The translations under genes and the position numbers were made by a program. This document shows positions 5,342 to 9,590 of a stretch of 9,590 nucleotides of DNA, piece by piece. Each line of letters opens with the position of its first letter. Within the stretch, counting starts at the first letter, position 1. The stretch lies in the NCBI GenBank assembly GCA_012518475.1, contig JAAYSB010000041.1, positions 1-9,590 of the forward strand, in the 5' to 3' direction. This DNA is from Intrasporangiaceae bacterium. Lineage in GTDB: Bacteria; Actinomycetota; Actinomycetes; Actinomycetales; Dermatophilaceae. Under the pieces are notes generated by a model, which searched no databases, had not been told where the DNA came from, and saw only the letters and a program-made list of their open reading frames with translations.

Positions 5342-6586
5342 GTGAGTACACCCAAGCGCGTCGTCGTCACCGGGATGGGCGCCACGACGCCCGTCGGCGG
5401 GACGGCCCCGGAGACGTGGCAGGCGATCCTTGCCGGACGCTCCGGCGCCCGCCCGATGACCTTCGACTGGGTGAGCGAGTACAACCTGCCGGTGACCTTC
5501 GCCGCCCAGATCCACACCGACCCAGGCGAGGTCCTGAGCAAGGTCGAGGTCCGACGCAACGACCCGAACAGCCAGTACGCCCTGATCGCCGCCCGCGAGG
5601 CGTGGGCCGACGCGGGTGCACCGGAGCTCGACCCGGAGCGGCTCGCGGTCGCCGTCGGCACCGGCATCGGCGGGGTGTGGACGCTGCTCAACCAGTGGGA
5701 CGCCCTGCGGGAGAGCAAGTCGACCCGCAAGGTCTTCCCGCTCTCGGTCCCGATGCTCATGCCCAACGCTGCCACCGCGGCGGTCTCTCTCGACCTCGGG
5801 GCCCGGGCCGGGGCGCATACCGCCGTGTCGGCCTGCGCCTCTGGAGCGGAGTCGATCGGTCTGGGTCTGGAGATGATCCGGGCCGGCCGCGCGGACATCG
5901 TCGTCTGCGGCGGCACCGAGGCCGCCGTGCACCCGATCTGCTTCGCCGGCTTCACCCAGATGCAGGCCCTCTCCACCCGCAACGACGAGCCGGAGCGCGC
6001 CTCCCGGCCCTATGACACCGGTCGCGACGGCTTCGTCATGGGTGAGGGAGCAGGCATCATCGTCCTCGAGTCCGAGGACCACGCCCGTGCCCGCGGTGCG
6101 CAGGTCTACGCCGAGATCGCGGCGGTCGGGATGTCCGCCGACAGCCACCACATCGCTGCTCCTGAGCCCGAGGGTGCCGGGGCCGCGCGGGCCATGGTCG
6201 AGGCGGTCGAGCGTGCGGGTCTGACCGGAGCCGACATCGTCCACGTCAATGCCCACGCCACGTCGACCCCGGTCGGCGACATCGCGGAGAACAACGCGAT
6301 CCGCCGCGCCTTCGGGGACGCTGCCGCCGGCATGTGCGTGAGCGGCACCAAGTCGATGACCGGACACCTGCTCGGCGCCGCGGGAGCGCTCGAGACCGTC
6401 CTGACGATTATGGCGATCCGGGAACGGACCGCCCCTGCGACGATCAACATCGACGACTTCGACCCCGAGATCTCCCTCGATGTCGCCCGCGAGCACCGCA
6501 CCCTGCCCGCGGGCGACATCGCGGCGCTGAACAACAGCTTCGGATTCGGCGGCCACAACGTCGCGCTCGTCGTGAAGAGCGCCTGA
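5342..6586 (+). CDS. fabF: Beta-ketoacyl-ACP synthase II
   Basis: FabF extends acyl-ACP by decarboxylative condensation with malonyl-ACP. The 414-residue product has the Cys-His-His set: Cys165 in AVSACASGAESIG, His305 in NAHATSTPVGD, and His342 in GTKSMTGHLLG together with Lys337. The glycine-rich NNSFGFGGHNVALV end is also present. Length is normal for the family. The usual NAHGTSTP motif has Ala at the Gly position (residue 306), a mild change. Start GTG 5342 gives the typical RVVVTGMGATTPVG start at residue 6, and GAGGAG (5329-5334) lies seven bases upstream. A 223-base linker separates it from the ACP domain. Its stop overlaps the start of accD6 (TGATG), so translation of the two is coupled. 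The catalytic-cysteine region overlaps a copy of the CGCATACC octamer (5814-5821). Confidence 0.96.
   Translation: MSTPKRVVVTGMGATTPVGGTAPETWQAILAGRSGARPMTFDWVSEYNLPVTFAAQIHTDPGEVLSKVEVRRNDPNSQYALIAAREAWADAGAPELDPERLAVAVGTGIGGVWTLLNQWDALRESKSTRKVFPLSVPMLMPNAATAAVSLDLGARAGAHTAVSACASGAESIGLGLEMIRAGRADIVVCGGTEAAVHPICFAGFTQMQALSTRNDEPERASRPYDTGRDGFVMGEGAGIIVLESEDHARARGAQVYAEIAAVGMSADSHHIAAPEPEGAGAARAMVEAVERAGLTGADIVHVNAHATSTPVGDIAENNAIRRAFGDAAAGMCVSGTKSMTGHLLGAAGALETVLTIMAIRERTAPATINIDDFDPEISLDVAREHRTLPAGDIAALNNSFGFGGHNVALVVKSA
5814..5821 (-). repeat. Copy of the recurring octamer (minus strand), inside fabF
   Basis: CGCATACC on the + strand is GGTATGCG on the minus strand. It is the only full copy within a coding region, six codons before the catalytic cysteine of FabF. 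Function unknown. Confidence 0.35.
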
Positions 6587-8028
6587 TGGCGCGCCAGCCG
6601 AACGAGGCCTCGGCGACCGCATCCGCGTCGACGAGACCGAGCAGGACCGACGACCCGCGCAATCCCCGGACACGGCTCGAGGCCTTCTTCGACGCGGGCT
6701 CGATGAAGCTCATCACCGACGAGGACGACTCCGGATTCCTCGCGGCAACAGGCACCGCCGACGGAGCGCCTGTCGTCGCCTTCTGCTCGGACGCGACGAT
6801 CCAGGGCGGGGCCATGGGCATCGAGGGGTGCAAGGTCATCCTCGCCGCCTACGAGCGGGCCCTGGCCGACGAGATTCCGGTCGTCGGCATCTGGCACTCC
6901 GGCGGGGCTCGTCTCGCCGAGGGGGTGGCGTCCCTGCACGCAGTGGGCGAGGTCTTCGCGATCATGACCCGCGCTTCGGGGAAGGTCCCTCAGATCTCCA
7001 TCGTCATCGGCGCGGCTGCCGGTGGCGCCGCGTACGGTCCTGCCCTGACCGACATCGTCATCCTCGCCCCCGACGGCCGGATCTTCGTCACCGGTCCCGA
7101 TGTCGTCCGCTCGGTCACCGGCGAGTCCGTCGATGCACTACGTCTCGGCGGCCCAGAGCCGCACGGCCGGCGCTCCGGGGTCGTCCACGTCCTCGCCGAC
7201 TCCACCGAGGATGCGTATGCGCGGGGCCGGCTGCTCTGCGACCTCCTCGTCAACCAGGGCGCCTTCGACGTGGAGTCGGTGACCGACCGCGACCTGTCGG
7301 CCCAGTTCCCCGAGTCCAGCAAGCGGGCCTATGACGTCCACCCGGTCGTCGAGGACCTGCTCGACACCGGCGCTCCCACCCAGGAGCTGCACCCGAAGTG
7401 GGCGCCGAACATCGTCACCCAGCTCGGCCGCTTCGGAGGCCGCACCGTCGGGGTCATCGCGAACAACCCGATGCGGCTCGGCGGCTGCCTCGACTCCCCC
7501 TCTGCCGAGAAGGCTGCCCGCTTCGTGCGGATGTGTGACGCCTTCGGGGTGCCGCTCATCGTCCTCGTCGACGTCCCGGGCTACCTGCCCGGAGTCGGCC
7601 AGGAGTGGGACGGCGTCGTCCGTCGTGGGGCGAAGCTGCTGCACGCCTTCGCGGAGGCCACCGTCCCGCGCGTCACGCTCGTGACCCGCAAGACCTATGG
7701 CGGGGCCTACATCGCGATGAACGCCCGCTCCCTCGGGGCGACCCGCGTCTTCGCCTGGCCGGACGCCCACGTCGCCGTCATGGGCTCGGTCGCCGCCATC
7801 CGGGTGCTGCACCGCCGCAGGCTGGCCGAGGTCGACGACGAGGACCGTCCCGCCGTCGAGCAGCAGCTCGCCGAGGAGCACGACAAGCTCTCCGGTGGTC
7901 TGGCGCGCGCGATCGAGATGGGCGTCGTCGACGAGGTCGTCGAGCCCTCCTCGACCCGCTCCGCCCTCGTCACGGCGCTCGCCGAGGCCCCACAGCGCCG
8001 CGGCAACCACGGCAACATCCCCCTCTGA
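6586..8028 (+). CDS. accD6: Acyl-CoA carboxylase carboxyltransferase beta subunit, AccD6 type
   Basis: This subunit moves carboxyl from carboxybiotin on a separate AccA-type subunit to acetyl-CoA and/or propionyl-CoA, giving malonyl- or methylmalonyl-CoA. The 480-residue product closely resembles Mycobacterium tuberculosis AccD6 as recalled: GIWHSGGARLAEGV, the GGAAYGPALTD oxyanion-hole motif (146-156), VTGPDVVRSVTGE, the RLGGCLDSPSAEKAARFVR block, VDVPGYLPGVGQEW, and the second oxyanion motif KTYGGAYIAMN (369-379). It ends in the same RRGxHxNIPL tail. The first 20 or so residues are a Ser/Thr/Ala-rich extension. ATG 6586 overlaps the fabF stop (TGATG), implying coupled translation; only a weak GAAGAG lies upstream. 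In mycobacteria accD6 also ends the FAS-II operon, supporting malonyl-CoA supply. No biotin carboxylase or carrier subunit gene is in this window. Confidence 0.95.
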   Translation: MARQPNEASATASASTRPSRTDDPRNPRTRLEAFFDAGSMKLITDEDDSGFLAATGTADGAPVVAFCSDATIQGGAMGIEGCKVILAAYERALADEIPVVGIWHSGGARLAEGVASLHAVGEVFAIMTRASGKVPQISIVIGAAAGGAAYGPALTDIVILAPDGRIFVTGPDVVRSVTGESVDALRLGGPEPHGRRSGVVHVLADSTEDAYARGRLLCDLLVNQGAFDVESVTDRDLSAQFPESSKRAYDVHPVVEDLLDTGAPTQELHPKWAPNIVTQLGRFGGRTVGVIANNPMRLGGCLDSPSAEKAARFVRMCDAFGVPLIVLVDVPGYLPGVGQEWDGVVRRGAKLLHAFAEATVPRVTLVTRKTYGGAYIAMNARSLGATRVFAWPDAHVAVMGSVAAIRVLHRRRLAEVDDEDRPAVEQQLAEEHDKLSGGLARAIEMGVVDEVVEPSSTRSALVTALAEAPQRRGNHGNIPL

Positions 8029-8139
8029 CCCACCTTTTCCGCCCTGGGCGAGGACCTTCACCTTCGCACCGGTTCATTCCACGCCCGACGTCGAAGGTTC
8101 CTTCCCAGAGCCGCATGCCCAGCCACATCACGCAGACAC

Positions 8140-8181
8140 ATCGAGGCCCCCGGGACTGACGTCGTCTCCGGGGGCCTCGGT
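8140..8181. terminator. Strong hairpin terminator shared by accD6 and the DUF3145 gene
   Basis: CGAGGCCCCCGG (8142-8153) pairs perfectly with CCGGGGGCCTCG (8168-8179) around a 14-base loop; T8141-G8180 and A8140-T8181 extend the stem. It lies between two convergent genes, 17 bases beyond the stop of the minus-strand gene and 111 bases beyond accD6, so it can serve both directions. No long T-tract flanks it, which is common for actinobacterial terminators. Confidence 0.8.
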
Positions 8182-8198
8182 CGTGCGGTCTGTGGTGG

Positions 8199-8732
8199 TC
8201 AGCCGACCTTGTGCAGCCAGCGCACCGGCGATCCCTCGCCCGCGTGCCGGAAGACGTCGAGCTCCTCGTCGTGGTCGGCGCCGAGGCACTCCTCGATCAT
8301 CTCGGTCATCGCCTCGACACTGCCCTGGGCGAGGGCGATGATCTCGCGCAGCCGGTCCTCGGTCAGGACGATGTCGCCGTTCGCGGAGGTGCGGGAGTGC
8401 AGGATGCCGAGGCTCGGGGTGAAGCTCCAGCGCGCTCCGTCGACTCCGGCGCTCGCGTCCTCGGTGACCTCATAGCGGATGCCGGAGAAGCCCTTGAGGG
8501 TGGTCGCGATCGCTGCTCCGGTCCCGGGCGTGCCGGTCCAGGACAGGTCGGCTCGCATCATGCCGGGGCCGGCAGGCTGGTCGCGCCAGTCAAGGGACAC
8601 CCGTGAGCCGAGCACGCTCTCGAGCGCCCACTGGATGTGGGAGCACAGCGCTTTGGGCGTCGCGTGGATGAACACGACGCCACGGGTCCAGCCGGCGCGT
8701 GGCGCGCCGCCCTGGCGGGGTAGCACGGACAT
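8199..8732 (-). CDS. DUF3145 family protein
   Basis: The 177-residue product matches the actinobacterial DUF3145 family as recalled: the RGVVFIHATPKALCSHIQWALE start region, LDWRDQPAGPG, a WSFTPSLGILHSRTSANGDI centre, EDRLREIIA, and the closing DELDVFR.AGEGSPVRWLH-type block (here EELDVFRHAGEGSPVRWLHKVG). The family has no known biochemical role. A DUF3145 gene also lies beyond fabF in Streptomyces, so its closeness to the fab cluster is conserved, suggesting some link to lipid metabolism. ATG 8732 is preferred over the GTG at 8774 because GAGGAG lies six bases upstream of it and family homology begins soon after. It is convergent with accD6 and shares the hairpin at 8140-8181. No signal peptide or membrane helix is seen, so it is probably cytosolic. 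Confidence 0.88.
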   Translation of the reverse strand: MSVLPRQGGAPRAGWTRGVVFIHATPKALCSHIQWALESVLGSRVSLDWRDQPAGPGMMRADLSWTGTPGTGAAIATTLKGFSGIRYEVTEDASAGVDGARWSFTPSLGILHSRTSANGDIVLTEDRLREIIALAQGSVEAMTEMIEECLGADHDEELDVFRHAGEGSPVRWLHKVG

Positions 8733-8738
8733 CCGGGT

Positions 8739-8744
8739 CTCCTC
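8739..8744 (-). promoter_or_regulatory. Ribosome binding site GAGGAG that decides the DUF3145 start
   Basis: CTCCTC on the + strand reads GAGGAG on the minus strand, with six bases to the ATG at 8732. No comparable site stands before the longer GTG option at 8774. Confidence 0.75.
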
Positions 8745-8815
8745 ACTTGCGGTGGACGTCTTCCCCACGGCCACAGTGCGTGACGAGCCGGATCTCAGAT
8801 CAGTGCTGCGTACTC

Positions 8816-8823
8816 GGTATGCG
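8816..8823 (+). repeat. Copy of the recurring octamer GGTATGCG
   Basis: Intergenic copy between the DUF3145 gene and the tRNA, in the divergent region 8733-8990, which otherwise holds no gene I can support. Function unknown. Confidence 0.4.
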
Positions 8824-8974
8824 ATTGTCGGCCCACCCGTTCACACCAGTCACAGCATGATCAGGAACACCGTCCGTCTATTCTGCACCAAAATCCCCAA
8901 TGGCACCAGACCCGGTGCTGACCTGGCGGCTTCCGCGTCCCGGATCCTCGGTCCGCCGGCGCTGCGCGCCCTTG

Positions 8975-8980
8975 TACCCT
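8975..8980 (+). promoter_or_regulatory. Putative -10 (TACCCT) of the tRNA gene
   Basis: TACCCT fits TAnnnT and ends 10 bases before the first base of the mature tRNA, leaving a very short 5' leader. No good -35 is visible at 17-18 bases upstream. Confidence 0.35.
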
Positions 8981-8990
8981 TGAGCGCCGA

Positions 8991-9064
8991 GGGACGTTAG
9001 CTCAGTCGGTTAGAGCAGCGGACTCATAATCCGTCGGTCGTCGGTTCAAGCCCGACACGTCCCA
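8991..9064 (+). tRNA. tRNA with CAT anticodon (elongator Met or lysidine-type Ile2)
   Basis: The 74-base cloverleaf is complete. The acceptor stem GGGACGT pairs with ACGTCCC; the D-arm is GCTC..GAGC. The anticodon stem GCGGA/TCCGT holds the loop CTCATAA with anticodon CAT; the T-arm is GTCGG-TTCAAGC-CCGAC and the discriminator base is A. CAT can mean elongator Met, or Ile2 after lysidine modification by TilS. The overall wording (TTAGCTCAG.CGGTTAGAGCAG..) reminds me of Ile2 from Bacillus, but the acceptor lacks the C4-G69 pair used by E. coli TilS, so the call stays open. It is not an initiator: the anticodon stem lacks the three G-C pairs next to the loop. The genome encodes ACC then G after the stem, so the 3' CCA is not fully encoded. 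Confidence 0.95.
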
Positions 9065-9102
9065 CCGATCCTCGTCAGCGGCCTTCCCAGCGGGGCACGG
9101 GG

Positions 9103-9590
9103 CTACCAGGAGCCCCCGCCTCCACCGCCTCCTCCGCCTCCGGATGAACCACCTCCGCCGGCGCCGCTGCTACTGGCGCTCTGGACAGAGCTGCTCAGCG
9201 ACTCCCCGAACGAGGTGCTCCCGGAGTCGAACGTGCTGTAGAACGCGGGCCCGACATACCAGGACGGCGAGTCCGGGATGCGCCCCGCGGCGGCGAGCTC
9301 GGCGCACACCTTCTGCCACCGGTCGGCAAGACCTAACACGATGGCCCAGGGGAGGAACTCGCTGAAGATGTCACGCCCCTCCTCGAAGCGCAATGTCCGC
9401 GCCTCGGCAGTCTCGATGTACCGCCGGAAGCCCGCAACCTGGTCGGTGAGGGCGCGGCCCTCCGGCGTCCGGAACCCGATCGCCCACAGCACGATCGCGA
9501 CGAGAAGGGCGATGGCGGCCAGAACCAGCGGAGCAAGATAGAGAAGACCTCCGCGGCCGAGGACGCCGAAGAAGATCCCGATCAGGGCGA
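9103..9590 (-). CDS. DUF2207-type membrane protein, C-terminal part (partial at window edge)
   Basis: The minus-strand frame is open from the window edge to TAG at 9103-9105, showing 161 C-terminal residues. First come hydrophobic segments (ALIGIFFGVLGRGG, then LLYLAPLVLAAIALLVAIVLWAIGF), so at least one and probably two membrane helices. A cytosolic-looking part follows, with GFRRYIETAEARTLRFEEGRDIFSEFLPWAIVLGLADRW, the typical DUF2207 C-terminal block as recalled. A PSWYVGPAFYSTFDS stretch leads to a Ser-rich then Gly-rich tail ending in SW. Gly-rich tails ending this way are typical of the family. Its role is unknown. The start and the N-terminal domain lie outside the window. A GTG at 9490-9492 is internal and not the start. 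Confidence 0.88.
   Translation of the reverse strand, partial: ALIGIFFGVLGRGGLLYLAPLVLAAIALLVAIVLWAIGFRTPEGRALTDQVAGFRRYIETAEARTLRFEEGRDIFSEFLPWAIVLGLADRWQKVCAELAAAGRIPDSPSWYVGPAFYSTFDSGSTSFGESLSSSVQSASSSGAGGGGSSGGGGGGGGGGSW

Noticed and set aside
6334..6585. Upstream extension of the accD6 frame inside fabF
   Set aside because: It reads as an Arg-rich shadow of fabF. ATG 6586 overlaps the fabF stop, and homology starts soon after it.
5219..6673. Long minus-strand open frame opposite fabF
   Set aside because: Antisense shadow, rich in Arg/Gly/Asp with no recognisable motif.
8029..8139. Possible inverted repeat ACCTTCG ... CGAAGGT after accD6
   Set aside because: Only seven pairs with a loop of about 28 bases; the hairpin at 8140-8181 is far stronger.
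8733..8774. Longer DUF3145 start at GTG 8774
   Set aside because: No ribosome binding site before it, while the ATG at 8732 has GAGGAG at six bases.
8901..8920. Short inverted repeat GCACC-AGACCC-GGTGC upstream of the tRNA
   Set aside because: Five pairs plus wobbles; expected by chance in GC-rich DNA.
1..9590. CRISPR array, insertion sequence, prophage or defence genes
   Set aside because: No regularly spaced repeats, transposase motifs or phage genes were seen; the region looks like stable core chromosome.

Overview
The window is GC-rich chromosomal DNA from an actinobacterium. Gene content and order (fasR-type regulator, fabD, fabH, acpP, fabF, a DUF3145 gene) match the fatty-acid synthase II (FAS-II) locus known from Streptomyces. 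An accD6-type carboxyltransferase gene follows fabF, as it follows the kas genes in Mycobacterium. Protein wording and composition suggest Micrococcales, perhaps Intrasporangiaceae. That family-level placement is inference from memory, not from a search.

Layout. 1-699 is the 3' part of argG (argininosuccinate synthase). 756-1070 is a small two-helix membrane protein of unknown function. 1181-2374 encodes a PucR/CdaR-type regulator of the FasR kind. A 110-bp control region follows, holding a 21-bp near-perfect palindrome, an 11-bp-spaced direct repeat and a putative leaderless promoter. The lipid operon runs 2485-8028: fabD, fabH, acpP, fabF, accD6, all on the + strand. It ends in a strong hairpin at 8140-8181, shared with the convergent DUF3145 gene (8199-8732, minus). 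A CAT-anticodon tRNA lies at 8991-9064. The window ends inside a minus-strand DUF2207 membrane-protein gene with a Gly/Ser-rich tail.

How the genes work together. AccD6 is the carboxyltransferase half of an acyl-CoA carboxylase that makes malonyl-CoA. FabD moves malonyl onto ACP, FabH starts chains from acyl-CoA and malonyl-ACP, and FabF extends them. The upstream regulator probably activates the operon.

Most notable points. (1) FabD carries an extra C-terminal biotinyl/lipoyl-type domain whose modifiable lysine is replaced by arginine, in the same operon as a carboxyltransferase. (2) The acpP frame has no stop after the ACP domain; all three forward frames are free of stops up to fabF, and the linker can form two mutually exclusive hairpins. 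(3) The operator-like palindrome lies between the regulator gene and fabD. (4) The octamer GGTATGCG occurs five times in 9.6 kb, mostly between genes. (5) Three genes have a -10-like hexamer exactly six bases before the start codon, which suggests leaderless transcripts.
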